64,000 nt of DNA from Terriglobales bacterium (GTDB lineage Bacteria > Acidobacteriota > Terriglobia > Terriglobales > Acidobacteriaceae): the NCBI GenBank assembly GCA_035561515.1, contig DATMXP010000022.1, positions 1 through 64,000 of the forward strand, written 5' to 3'. A model generated the notes under the pieces. That model worked only from the letters and a program-made list of their open reading frames with translations, had not been told where the DNA came from and did no database searches. Shown in pieces: positions 46,243 through 56,100 of the stretch (position 1 is its first letter; every line of letters begins with the position of its first letter). Position numbers and translations under genes: made by a program.

Positions 46243-47424
46243 ATGTTGCGCTTTTCCACTGCTGGGGAATCTCACGGCGAGAGCCTGGTAGCGCTGCTCT
46301 CGGGTTTGCCTGCTGGTGTGCCTGTTGACCAGGCCTTTCTCGACCGCGAACTCTGGCGTCGTCAACAGGGATACGGCCGCGGCGGTCGGATGAAGATCGA
46401 GCGGGACACGGCCCATATTGTTTCGGGCGTGCGCCACGGAAAGACAATCGGCTCTCCCATTGCGATTCTTCTGGCGAACCGGGACTGGCAGAACTGGCAG
46501 GAGATTCTTCCGATCGAGACGGGCGATCCCTCAAAGCACAAGCGTGTGGCTTCGCCACGACCTGGGCACGCAGATCTGGCTGGCGCTCTTAAGTACAACT
46601 TCACGGATGCTCGCTACATTCTGGAACGCGCCTCGGCCCGCGAATCTGCGGCACGCGTAGCGGCCGGTGGAATAGCAAAGCTGTTTCTGCGGGAACTCGG
46701 TATTGAAGTTTTGAGCCACGTGATCGCAGTCGGGAATACGACGCTGAAGCGCGAAGCAACGTGGGAAGAGATTGTTGCGCTGAACACGCGAGACGAAATC
46801 CTGCTGAATTGCGTGGATGGCGAGACCGAGCAAGCGATGAAGGCCGAAGTCGACGGAATCTATCGCACCGGCGACACGCTTGGTGGGGTATTCGAGGTTC
46901 GCGCGCATAACGTCCCGGCTGGTCTCGGCACGCACGTGAACTGGGACGAGCGCCTGGACACGTTGTTGGCCGGCGCAGTCATGTCATTGCAGGCAGTAAA
47001 GGGCGTCGAGATCGGGTATGGCATTTCGGCCGCGACTTCGCCGGGCTCGCAGGTTCACGACGAAATCACCTATGATGCGAAGAACAGCTCAGGGCAACTG
47101 ACGGGCTTTCGGCGCAAATCGAACCGCGCAGGCGGACTCGAGGGCGGCGTATCGAATGGCGAAGATATCCTGGTACGCGGGTACTTGAAACCGATCTCCA
47201 CATTGCGCAGGCCGCTTGAATCGGTGGACTTTGCGTCGCGCGAACCGGTAAAGGCCGCTTACGAGCGCTCGGACGTGTGCGTGGTGCCGGCAGCGGGAGT
47301 GGCGGCAGAAGCTATGGTCGCCCTGATGATCGCACGCTGTGCCGTGGAGAAATTTGGCGGCGACTCGATGACAGAAACACTGCGCAATTTCCAAGGCTAC
47401 TGCCAACAGCTTCGAAACTACTGA
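46243..47424 (+). CDS. aroC: chorismate synthase
   Basis: A 393-residue FMN-dependent enzyme that converts EPSP to chorismate, the last shikimate step. Signatures: FSTAGESHG at the N-terminus, GYGRGGRMKIE, RASARESAARVAAG, and MSLQAVKGVEIGYG. The C-terminal ERSDVCVVPAAGV is also typical. Length is normal. The stop overlaps the def start by one base (TGATG), and the def-fmt-rsmB genes follow. This places the gene at the head of a probable four-gene operon. Confidence 0.96.
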   Translation: MLRFSTAGESHGESLVALLSGLPAGVPVDQAFLDRELWRRQQGYGRGGRMKIERDTAHIVSGVRHGKTIGSPIAILLANRDWQNWQEILPIETGDPSKHKRVASPRPGHADLAGALKYNFTDARYILERASARESAARVAAGGIAKLFLRELGIEVLSHVIAVGNTTLKREATWEEIVALNTRDEILLNCVDGETEQAMKAEVDGIYRTGDTLGGVFEVRAHNVPAGLGTHVNWDERLDTLLAGAVMSLQAVKGVEIGYGISAATSPGSQVHDEITYDAKNSSGQLTGFRRKSNRAGGLEGGVSNGEDILVRGYLKPISTLRRPLESVDFASREPVKAAYERSDVCVVPAAGVAAEAMVALMIARCAVEKFGGDSMTETLRNFQGYCQQLRNY

Positions 47425-47939
47425 TGATCTATCCCATCGTTAAATACGGCGACCCGGTCCTGGAACAGCAGGCCGAGACGATCACTGAATTCGACACGCC
47501 CGAATTGCACAAACTGATCGAGGACATGTTCGAATCCATGTACGAAGCGCACGGGGTTGGGTTGGCAGCACCACAGATCGGCATCTCCAAGCGCATTGCC
47601 GTGATCGACGTATCCTTCAAGGAGGACCCGTCGGCGAAGCTGGTGTTGATCAACCCCGAGATCATTCATCTGGAAGGCAAGATTTCACAGTCGGAAGGCT
47701 GCCTGAGCATTCCGGACTTCCGCGAGAACGTGAGTCGGGCGAAGAAAGCAACGATCCGCGCCCAGGACGCCAAGGGCAAGTGGTACGAAAAGACCGGGGA
47801 CGACCTGCTGGCCCGCGCCTTTCAACACGAAATCGATCACCTGCACGGCAAGCTTTATATCCATCGGATCAGTGGTCTGAAACGCGACCTGATGAGGCGC
47901 AAGATTCGCAAGCTCGAACGCGCCGGAGAATGGAAGTAG
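47424..47939 (+). CDS. def: peptide deformylase
   Basis: 171 residues. A Fe2+ or Zn2+ enzyme that removes the N-formyl group from nascent proteins. The three active-site motifs are present: GVGLAAPQIG, EGCLSIP (metal Cys) and HEIDH (metal His residues). The frame opens earlier, but the ATG overlapping the aroC stop begins the family sequence MIYPIVKYGDPVL. It is followed after six bases by fmt, which adds the formyl group that this enzyme removes. Confidence 0.97.
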   Translation: MIYPIVKYGDPVLEQQAETITEFDTPELHKLIEDMFESMYEAHGVGLAAPQIGISKRIAVIDVSFKEDPSAKLVLINPEIIHLEGKISQSEGCLSIPDFRENVSRAKKATIRAQDAKGKWYEKTGDDLLARAFQHEIDHLHGKLYIHRISGLKRDLMRRKIRKLERAGEWK

Positions 47940-47945
47940 GCTGCT

Positions 47946-48881
47946 ATGCGCGTGGTGTTTTGCGGCACCCCACAGTTTGCCGTGCCAAGCCTGCGTGCGT
48001 TGCTCGATAGCGGATTCGAGATCCCGCTCGTCGTGTCGCAGCCTGATCGTCCCAGCGGCCGCGGCATGCAGATCACGCCGACACCGGTGAAGGAACTGGC
48101 CTTGTCCCGCGGCGTGGAAGTAATGCAGCCGGAAAAGATCAAGAACAACCAGGAATTCCGTGCACGGCTGGAAGCGATCAGGCCGGATGCAATCGTCGTG
48201 GTTGCCTATGGCCGCATCATTCCGCAGTGGATGATCGACCTGCCGCGGTTCGGCAATATCAATGGGCATGCATCATTGCTTCCGAAGTACCGGGGAGCTG
48301 CGCCAATCCAGTGGGCGATCGCGATGGGCGAGACAGTGACCGGGGTTACGACGATGAGAATCGACGCCGGACTCGACACCGGCGATATGCTGCTTAAACG
48401 GGAGCTTCCGATCACGGCGGATGATACGGCTCTGACCATAGCTCCGAAGCTCGCGCAGATTACCGCGGAACTACTGGTGGAGACTCTGCGTGGCCTGGAA
48501 GATGGAACTGTGACCCCCACTCCGCAGGATCATTCGGAAGCGACGCTTGCGCCGATTCTGAAGAAAGAGGACGGTCAGATCGATTTCCAGCGAACCGCGA
48601 CTGACATCTGGAACCGTTTGCGAGGGTTTCAGCCCTGGCCGGGCGCATACTGCACCTATCGCGGAAAGAAGCTCAGCGTAACTGCAGCGCGTTCATTACC
48701 GTCTGGAACGGCAGTTCTCGAGGCTGGAGAACTTCGGGTCGATTGCGGACAGATGCTGGTTGGTTGCGGGCAGCTAAGTACGCTGGAACTGCTGGAAGTA
48801 CAACCGGAAGGCAAAAAGCGAATGTCGGCGAAAGACTTCCTGAATGGCTACAAGCCGACCAATGGCGAGAGACTCCAATGA
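47946..48881 (+). CDS. fmt: methionyl-tRNA formyltransferase
   Basis: 311 residues. It formylates initiator Met-tRNA using 10-formyltetrahydrofolate. The N-terminal MRVVFCGTPQFAVPSLRAL, the catalytic region NGHASLLPKYRGAAPIQWAI, GVTTMRIDAGLDTGDML and a C-terminal OB-like domain ending in KDFLNGYKP are all canonical. The stop overlaps the rsmB start (ATGA). folP, also in this window, supplies the folate backbone used for the formyl donor. Confidence 0.97.
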   Translation: MRVVFCGTPQFAVPSLRALLDSGFEIPLVVSQPDRPSGRGMQITPTPVKELALSRGVEVMQPEKIKNNQEFRARLEAIRPDAIVVVAYGRIIPQWMIDLPRFGNINGHASLLPKYRGAAPIQWAIAMGETVTGVTTMRIDAGLDTGDMLLKRELPITADDTALTIAPKLAQITAELLVETLRGLEDGTVTPTPQDHSEATLAPILKKEDGQIDFQRTATDIWNRLRGFQPWPGAYCTYRGKKLSVTAARSLPSGTAVLEAGELRVDCGQMLVGCGQLSTLELLEVQPEGKKRMSAKDFLNGYKPTNGERLQ

Positions 48882-50212
48882 TCTCACCGGCCCGTGATGC
48901 AGCACTCGACATTCTGCTGCGAGTGGAACATCACGGGGCGTTTGCGTCGGAGTTGATTCACTCCGAACGTCTCGAAAAGCTAACCCCACAAGATCGTGGC
49001 CTTTGTATGGAACTTGTCCTGGGGGTGCTGCGCTGGCGCTCTCGCCTGGATGAAGTGCTCGCGTCGGTTTCGTCACAAAAGCTTTCCAAGCTCGACCCGG
49101 AAGTGCTGGAAGCGTTGCGGCTGGCAGCGTACCAGATCGGATTCCTCGATCGCATTCCGCCACACGCTGCGGTTAACGATAGCGTGGAACTGGCAAAACG
49201 CAAGAAGAAGCGGTCGGCGGCTCCGTTTGTCAATGCAGTGTTGCGCAAGCTCGTTTCAAAGAAGGCGGATCTGGGTGCGCAAGATGCGCCGGTTGAGAAT
49301 GCGCGAGATCTGGCGCGGAAGTATGCACATCCCGACTGGATGGTGGAGCGGTGGGTGCGCCGCTACGGTTTCGAACTGGCTGAGCGCATTTGCCAACATG
49401 ACCAGAGCGTTCCGACAACATCGATCCACGTGTCGGACGACTCGGCAATCGGGGAACTTTCATCGGCTGGCATCACGCTAGGACCCGGCCAGCTGATTAA
49501 GCGTTCGCGACGAGTAGTGACCGGCGATGTTACGAAAGAGCAGGCATTTCTGACGGGCCGTGTTGCCATCCAGGATGAAGCGTCGCAACTTGTTGCGATG
49601 CTGGTCGGACGAGGCGAGCGCCTGCTTGACTGCTGTGCGGCTCCCGGCGGTAAGGCGGCCATACTCGCGCAAAGGAATGTGGCGTCGCAAGTTGTAGCGA
49701 CGGAGATCCATGCGCATCGGGCGGCGGCGATGGAGCGGCGACTGAAGGGGAACCCGAATATTCGGGTGATGACCGCTGACGCAACCCAGCTTTCAGCCGA
49801 CATGGTGTTCGACCGTGTTCTTGCCGATGTTCCATGCTCGGGTACGGGGACGCTGGGGCGGAATCCCGAAATCAAATGGCGTATGCAATCAAGCGATCTG
49901 GACGATCTTCACGCTCGGCAAATGTCGATTCTTAGGTCGGCATTGAAGCATGTAACCAGAGGCGGCCGGGCGGTGTATTCCACCTGTTCGCTTGAGCCGG
50001 AGGAAAACGAGCGGGTAGTCGAACAGGTTTTGAGGGAAAATAGTGAGTATCAGGTGCAGGATATGGCTCTCGAGCTAAAACAGTTACGCGGCGAGGGCGA
50101 ACTGCTGGATGTTCACATCCAATCCTTGTTGGATGGTCCCTTCCTGCGAGTAGTTCCGGGCGCTTTCGGGACCGACGGATTTTTTGCTGCGATGATTGCA
50201 AGAGTGAGCTGA
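48878..50212 (+). CDS. rsmB: 16S rRNA (cytosine-967 C5)-methyltransferase
   Basis: 444 residues. The N-terminal ~140 residues are a NusB-like RNA-binding domain (ARDAALDILLRVEHHG ... HAAVNDSVELAK). The C-terminal half is a Rossmann methyltransferase with SAM loop DCCAAPGGKA, the first Cys motif DVPCSGTGTLGRNPEIKW and the second catalytic Cys in YSTCSLEPEEN. The domain order is that of RsmB (Fmu/Sun). It starts inside the fmt stop (ATGA). It closes the aroC-def-fmt-rsmB run. Confidence 0.95.
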   Translation: MISPARDAALDILLRVEHHGAFASELIHSERLEKLTPQDRGLCMELVLGVLRWRSRLDEVLASVSSQKLSKLDPEVLEALRLAAYQIGFLDRIPPHAAVNDSVELAKRKKKRSAAPFVNAVLRKLVSKKADLGAQDAPVENARDLARKYAHPDWMVERWVRRYGFELAERICQHDQSVPTTSIHVSDDSAIGELSSAGITLGPGQLIKRSRRVVTGDVTKEQAFLTGRVAIQDEASQLVAMLVGRGERLLDCCAAPGGKAAILAQRNVASQVVATEIHAHRAAAMERRLKGNPNIRVMTADATQLSADMVFDRVLADVPCSGTGTLGRNPEIKWRMQSSDLDDLHARQMSILRSALKHVTRGGRAVYSTCSLEPEENERVVEQVLRENSEYQVQDMALELKQLRGEGELLDVHIQSLLDGPFLRVVPGAFGTDGFFAAMIARVS

Positions 50213-50288
50213 ACTCGCGTTCAGCAGAACAGGGCCGAGACAAAGCTTTCGTGTGTATAAGTTGTCACGGGTCTTCGGGAGGTGTCAG

Positions 50289-50900
50289 TTGTTCGTTCGA
50301 GTTACTGCACTGATTGCCACTTTATCTCTGGTGTTTATGCTCGCGGGTTGCGGCGATTTCTTCGTATCGGGAGACTCGCTGCAAACCATCACGGTAACTC
50401 CAGCTTCCACGCTGACGCCTACTGGGCAGACGATCAATCTGACGGCGAACGGCGTAACGGTCGACGGTGTTGGGAAAGACGTAACTAGTACAGCGAAATG
50501 GACGTCGTCGTCCAGCAACGTTGCGACTGTTAATGCCGGAGTCGTTACGACGGTTGCGGCAGGGACGGCAACCATCACGGCTGAAGCCGATGGCGTCGAG
50601 GGATCGGCGAAGATCACCGTCACGAACAGCGCCCTTCAATCGATCTCGATCACCCCAAATAACAGCACCGTTTTTCAGAGCCAGGGGACTGTTCAATTCA
50701 AGGCGACGGGAACTTTCGAAGACAACTCGACTGCTGATCTGACCAATAGTGTCACCTGGACCAGCGGCACAACGTCGGCGGCCACCATCAACAGTTCGGG
50801 ACTCGCAACACTCGTGGGCTTCGGGACGACCAGCATTACGGCGAAGATCAACACCAGCACGGGAACGGTCACCGGAACAACAAACTTGACGGTTCAGTAG
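50289..50900 (+). CDS. lipoprotein with two Ig-like (Big_2) domains
   Basis: About 203 residues. The frame opens at a GTG (50253), but GGGAGG at 50277-50282 sits six bases before a TTG at 50289, which begins an ideal lipoprotein signal (LFVRVTALIATLSLVFMLAGC). Two Big_2 domains of about 85 residues follow, each with a pattern like ITVTPASTLTPTGQTINLTA and WTSSSSNVATV...GTATITAEADG. The composition is very Thr/Ser-rich. Such proteins are surface lipoproteins in Acidobacteriota; ligand unknown. It resembles the single-domain protein at 7325 and is convergent with selA. Confidence 0.78.
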   Translation: MFVRVTALIATLSLVFMLAGCGDFFVSGDSLQTITVTPASTLTPTGQTINLTANGVTVDGVGKDVTSTAKWTSSSSNVATVNAGVVTTVAAGTATITAEADGVEGSAKITVTNSALQSISITPNNSTVFQSQGTVQFKATGTFEDNSTADLTNSVTWTSGTTSAATINSSGLATLVGFGTTSITAKINTSTGTVTGTTNLTVQ

Positions 50901-50902
50901 AA

Positions 50903-52315
50903 CTACAACCTCAACAAGGCCGCAAGTACGGCTTCATCCTCTTCCGGGCTAACGGTGCGGAGGTCGAGCACGAGCCTGTCCTCGTCCACTCGCGCGACTA
51001 CCGGGGGGTGGCTATGGCGCAGTTCATTGGCGAGGTGATCCGCGTTTTGTCGATCGGACGAGATCCCGAGCAATACGGTAGGGAGTGTCGATCCCGGTGC
51101 GGCGCCCCCGCCGATCACCGATTCGCCCTCGAAAAGTTGAACGCGAAGTTTCGTATTCGAGAGCCGAGCCGCGATACTCTCGGCGCGTTCGCGTATCGCG
51201 TCCGGAGAGAGACGCATCATCCGAACGGCGGGAATGGCGTTGAAGTCGCCCTTCGTATATGCGAGCAACGTGGCCTCAAGGGCGGCCAAAATCAACTTGT
51301 CCACGCGTAGCGCACGGAAGAGCGGATTGCTGCGGATCCGCGATACCAGTTCCGGTGTTCCACTGATCACGCCGGCCTGGGGGCCGCCCAGCAATTTATC
51401 GCCGCTGTAGGTAACGAGGTCGACGCCTGCGCGGATGCTGTCGCCGACACCGGGCTCATTGGCGATTCCGACTTCGCGAAGATCGAACAGCGCGCCGCTG
51501 CCGAGATCCTCCATCACAGGGATGCCATGCTTACGGCCGAGGGCCACCAATTCTTCCAGAGAAGGCTGTTCGGTGAATCCGACGATCTGGAAGTTCGACC
51601 GGTGCACGCGCATCAGCAACTTGGTTCGATCGTTGATGGCGTGCTCGTAATCGCTGATGCGAGTCCGGTTGGTGGTGCCGACTTCGCGGAGGCTTGCGTT
51701 CGATTTCGACATCACGTCCGGAACACGGAAGGAACCACCAATCTCGACCAGCTCGCCGCGTGAGACGATTACTTCTCCGCCTTCCGCGAGAGTGTTCAGG
51801 GCGATCATTACGGCAGCGGCATTATTGTTCACCACGATGCTGGAGATTCCGCGATCATCAGAGAGATAGGGCATCAACAGACGCGCAAAAAGCCGATCGA
51901 CATGAACGTCGCGCTTACCCCGTTCGCCTGAATCCAGATTGAACTCGAGGTTGGAAAAGCCAGTAGCCGTTTCGGCGATGTGCTGGAGTGCTGTTTCCCC
52001 GAGCGGAGCGCGTCCGAGATTGGTATGCAGAATTACTCCCGTGGCATTGATTACCCGGCGCAGCGAATAGGCAACGGAATGTCTGACTTGCCTTTCGACC
52101 ACTGCGCTCAGGTTCGACAATGCAAGGTCGACGCCGTGCGCATTCACAGCGCCGGACGCAATCGCTTCGCGAACCGAAGCCAACACCGAGCGTGCCGCTT
52201 CTGTAACGGCACTATGACCTTCGCTTTCTATAATCGCCGCGAGCTGTGGACTACGAAGCAGCTCATCGACTGAGGGTAACTTCCGGAACAGGTCTGCCTT
52301 GTCGGAAATCTGCAC
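50903..52315 (-). CDS. selA: L-seryl-tRNA(Sec) selenium transferase
   Basis: About 470 residues. A PLP enzyme that converts Ser-tRNA(Sec) to Sec-tRNA(Sec) with selenophosphate. The PLP lysine is Lys307 in YSGDKLLGGPQAG. Other conserved blocks are VINATGVILHTNLGRAPL, NNNAAAVMIAL, REVGTTNRT and RVDKLILAALEATL. The frame extends to 52471, but homology begins at GTG 52315 (ISDKADLFRKLPSVDEL). TATACT lies six bases upstream and there is no Shine-Dalgarno. selB, selD and selC are not in the window. Confidence 0.93.
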   Translation of the reverse strand: MQISDKADLFRKLPSVDELLRSPQLAAIIESEGHSAVTEAARSVLASVREAIASGAVNAHGVDLALSNLSAVVERQVRHSVAYSLRRVINATGVILHTNLGRAPLGETALQHIAETATGFSNLEFNLDSGERGKRDVHVDRLFARLLMPYLSDDRGISSIVVNNNAAAVMIALNTLAEGGEVIVSRGELVEIGGSFRVPDVMSKSNASLREVGTTNRTRISDYEHAINDRTKLLMRVHRSNFQIVGFTEQPSLEELVALGRKHGIPVMEDLGSGALFDLREVGIANEPGVGDSIRAGVDLVTYSGDKLLGGPQAGVISGTPELVSRIRSNPLFRALRVDKLILAALEATLLAYTKGDFNAIPAVRMMRLSPDAIRERAESIAARLSNTKLRVQLFEGESVIGGGAAPGSTLPTVLLGISSDRQNADHLANELRHSHPPVVARVDEDRLVLDLRTVSPEEDEAVLAALLRL

Positions 52316-52321
52316 CCAGAG

Positions 52322-52327
52322 AGTATA
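52322..52327 (-). promoter_or_regulatory. -10-like TATACT before selA
   Basis: TATACT on the minus strand ends six bases before GTG 52315, back to back with the promoter of the PASTA gene; the starts are only 67 bases apart. Confidence 0.45.
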
Positions 52328-52369
52328 AGAGCAATCGGCCCTATCCGTCAGAACGGCACCAGGCTTCGC

Positions 52370-52375
52370 TACAAT
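52370..52375 (+). promoter_or_regulatory. -10-like TACAAT before PASTA gene
   Basis: TACAAT ends seven bases before the ATG at 52383, with no Shine-Dalgarno between them. Confidence 0.45.
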
Positions 52376-52382
52376 ACGGCTC

Positions 52383-53120
52383 ATGCGCAAGTTTTTCCGG
52401 CTGGTGCTGATGGCGATGATCCTGGTGACCGTGGCCGTAATGTCGGCGCTCACGGCCATGCGGATTGCCATTCATGGGCGAGAAACCACTGTCCCCAACT
52501 TCGCCAAGCTCAGTACGTCTGAAGCGGAGCGCCTGGCCATGGACAACGGCCTGCAAGTTGCGATTGAAGGACAGTTTTATAGCCCGGACGTGCCTGAAGG
52601 CCGCGTGGTTTCCCAGATGCCCCCGCCCGGTTCTCGGGTTCGAAGAGGATGGCGCGTGCGGCTGGCACAAAGCCTGGGACCTCAGCGGGTTGTGATCCCG
52701 GATGTCACCGGACAGAGTCCACGAGCCGCCGAGTTGAACGTGCGGCAACGGGGCTTGGAGTTAGGAACCATAGCGCAAGTATCCCTGCCGGACATGCCAA
52801 CGCAACAAATCGTAGCGCAAAGTCCCCCAGCCAACGCCCAAGGCGTTCAATCGCCCAAAGTGAGCGTTTTGATGGCTGCTGACCCTCAACCCACGGAGTA
52901 CGTGATGCCGAACTTCGTCGGGCGTCCCCTGGCTGAAGCAGTCTCAAAGATCGAAGGAGCGGGTTTTAAAGTGCAGCGCGTGTATACGGAACAGGAAGTG
53001 AACCCGCTACCTACGCCGAAGGACACACCACCAGCGACTACGATCGTCATTCGGCAGAACCCGGCGCCGGGCTACAAAGTGACTGTCGCGACGCCGGTTG
53101 AAATGGAAGTTAATCGCTAA
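52383..53120 (+). CDS. PASTA-domain membrane protein
   Basis: 245 residues. A single N-terminal membrane helix (FFRLVLMAMILVTVAVMSAL) anchors three extracytoplasmic PASTA domains, starting around VPNFAKLSTSEAERLAM, VIPDVTGQSPRAAELNV and VMPNFVGRPLAEAVSKI. PASTA domains bind muropeptides or beta-lactams and usually belong to Ser/Thr kinases or class B PBPs. Here there is no kinase or transpeptidase domain, so the protein may be a peptidoglycan-binding adaptor. It is divergent from selA with a 67-base shared promoter region. Confidence 0.88.
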   Translation: MRKFFRLVLMAMILVTVAVMSALTAMRIAIHGRETTVPNFAKLSTSEAERLAMDNGLQVAIEGQFYSPDVPEGRVVSQMPPPGSRVRRGWRVRLAQSLGPQRVVIPDVTGQSPRAAELNVRQRGLELGTIAQVSLPDMPTQQIVAQSPPANAQGVQSPKVSVLMAADPQPTEYVMPNFVGRPLAEAVSKIEGAGFKVQRVYTEQEVNPLPTPKDTPPATTIVIRQNPAPGYKVTVATPVEMEVNR

Positions 53121-53141
53121 TCCGCCACGGTGGAGCAGAAC

Positions 53142-56100
53142 TCATTTAGCTCCAACGGCCGCCTCCTTCACCGAAGGAAGGCCTTGCAACCGTTTCTGAG
53201 CTAAGACGTAAGTTGCACCCGGATCCGGCTCGTACTTCTCCTTCCAATGCACACGCTTGTAGCAGGCCATCGCAGCATCCGGCTGACCGTAAATTTCAGC
53301 GATACGGCCGAATACATACCAGAGGTTATCGTCAGGTTCATCCATTCCATTGTCGTCCATGATTCCAAGAACCAACTGGCGGGCCTCACCGGCGTTTCCG
53401 TTTTCCGCATAAATCGAAGCCAGGGTGTGGACAATACCGTAGCCCTTCTGGATCGAGATCCCGCGCCGCAGGTGCTGAATGCCCTCTTCAGTGATCTTGC
53501 CCATCAGCAGTTCATTCCAGCCAAAAAGATTCATGTCTTCAGCGGTGGAATCACTGGAAGCCAGTAGCTTTCTTAGGATGTCGTTCGCCTCCTCCAGCTT
53601 TGATTGAGAAGAATACAAGTACGCAAGTTGCCGTTGCCCCACGGCATCATCCGGCACTGATGAGAGTCGGGACTGAATCGCCTTGTTCCAAGTATCCCAA
53701 TCTTTAAGTTTTGCGCACGCCGCTCCCAGAAGAAGAAGAGCACTGTCGGACTTTGGGTAAGCGGCCAACAATCGAAGTGCGCTTGCGCGTAACTCGGTGA
53801 AATTGTATGAAGCGGTGTAAGCCGTAGCGAGTGAGCGCTCAAGAAACGCCTTTGTCGAATCACTCGTGGCTTTGTTTCGAGCTTCGATGAGCTGGGGTAC
53901 CCACCTCTTCGAATCCTCACGTTTCCCTACGGCGCTCAGCGCTGCGGTTCGCATGGTGTTCAGATCCGCTTTGTCTCCTCGTGTCCATAACCGCGGGAAC
54001 ATTTCACCGGAGAGGGGATCGTCGCCACTTCCAATACTAATGTCACTGCGAGCCCAATCCAGCAGCTTGCGCGCACCCTCCGTATCACCCCGATCCAGCC
54101 GCCCAAGTGCTTCTGCGGCGAGGTCTTCCACCGCCTCCGACCCAAACGCCAGCAATCGGTACTCCCCTTGTTCCCGCACCACATAGCCAACCTGGTTCTT
54201 TGAACCCACCGCTTGCATCGTGATCCGGTATCCGGAGTTGTCATCGCCCTCCATGTGGAACTGTGCGTTGGAAAGTCCCAAGTCGATGATTGTTTCAGGT
54301 GGCAATCCCGATTTCTTCAACGTGCTCCGAGTAGCGCCCGATTCTCTCCTGGAACGAGATTTTTCGAGCAGTTCGTCGGGGGTGAGACCGCGCATTGAAA
54401 GGGCCGCAACCAGCTTGAAAATGTTCTTCCCTTCAGGATTCTTGATGGCTTCGACCATTACTTTCTGGAGCACCGAACGGGGATCGCTGTCCGGAAAGAT
54501 AACCTGTTGGTAGGGCTTCGTTCGGCGAAGCAGGTCGGCCCTCTGCAATGTGCCCGCCGAGTCAGGCTGTCCTTTGCTGCCGGCAGCGAGCATCTCTGCG
54601 CATTCCGGATACTTGCGCAACCGCAACAGATAGTTGCCGGCCGTCACGAGCACGTTGCTGCGAGAGTTCTCATCGGAAGTAATCTGCATTGCCTTCTCAA
54701 GAGCAGCAGCGGTACCGGCTTGTCCAACAATCGCGACGAGCAGCATTGCTCGATGCGTTACGTCCATGCTTACATTCGCAAGTTCTTCCTGCAGTTCCTT
54801 AAAGCGGCTCGCATACATGAGGTCAAACAACAGGTTGTTCTCGTAGCTCTTCGCCGTCTTCGGTGACAACTTACCAATCTCGCGCCACTCGGCAATCGCG
54901 TCGTTCAACTGGCTGCTCGGAGAGTATTGATACCCTTCGCTGCCATGTTCATAAAGGATGGCGAGGTCCAGACGGTACTCCATTTCGTCGGGAACCAGTT
55001 CCTTAGCCTTCTTGTAAGCAGCAACTGATCCAGCGTAATCAAACCCTTTCTGCAATCGTCTGCATACCAGATCATGCTGCAGAACCCACCCCAGCATCTG
55101 GTACGCACGCGCGGAAGTTGGTTCAAGTAGCGTTGCCTCTCGCGCGTATTTACGGGCTACTTCGCAGAGACCAGCACCTAACATCGCACTGGCAAGTTGG
55201 ATTTTGTGGAGCGCTTCCTTTGGATGCGTTGCGGCAACCTTCTCGAACTCTATTAGCCCCTCTCGAATCTTGCCCGAGGTCATCAGGAGGTGGCCGGCGT
55301 TCCCCAAATTAATGGTGATTGCGCTTCGTCCACGGAACTGTCGCAGTGCACTGCGGAGTGACTCGGACTCAACGGCGGTGTACCGTCCCTTTACCGTGTC
55401 GAAGCGGTAATTGGCCAGAACCGATCCATCCGCCGCTTCCGAATAAGTTGATGAGAACGTCGCTGGACCGAACTGCTCTTTTGTGTTTTCCGGCAGCGCA
55501 CGTACCTTAAAGCCAATGGGTGGAACCACTCGGTAATGCCATTCGGTAATGAATGGCGTGAAAACAAAGTCGGCTTGGCGAGGCTTTTTCTCTTTGTCAG
55601 CTTTCTCTTTCTCGCTGAGCTCTTCGTCTTCTCCCCGCAAATAACTTGGGAAGCGACTAGTGATGTCCCCCGGCAATACGGCAACTACGGCATCATCCAG
55701 ATCAGTGAAACCGCGGCGCCCTTTTCCTACTTCCAGCTTCAATTGGAAGGGTGTGTTCAGGTCCGCTGCTTCCGAGTATGAGTACGCTGTGAGTTTTTCG
55801 GCCAGATACGTTGAGCTTACGTAATCAGTCAAACCCTCTTTCAGGTCCTTGCTTTCCGACGCCGGGTAGTACGACCTGTAGTTCGCTTCCGCGATGCCCG
55901 ACGGCAAGGACGTTTCCACGATTTTCGAGGGTCCGTACTCAGCCAAGAAGAATTCGCGTTTCTCCAGCAGCAGGTTGTCCTCAGGCTTGTTTTCGGGAAT
56001 TCGCACGAGTTCGGTCGTGCCCTCACGAACGATTAGCGACAGGCGTCCCGCATCGCTCGGCGGAATAGGACCGACCTGGTATCGCGAGGCAGTTGCGTCG

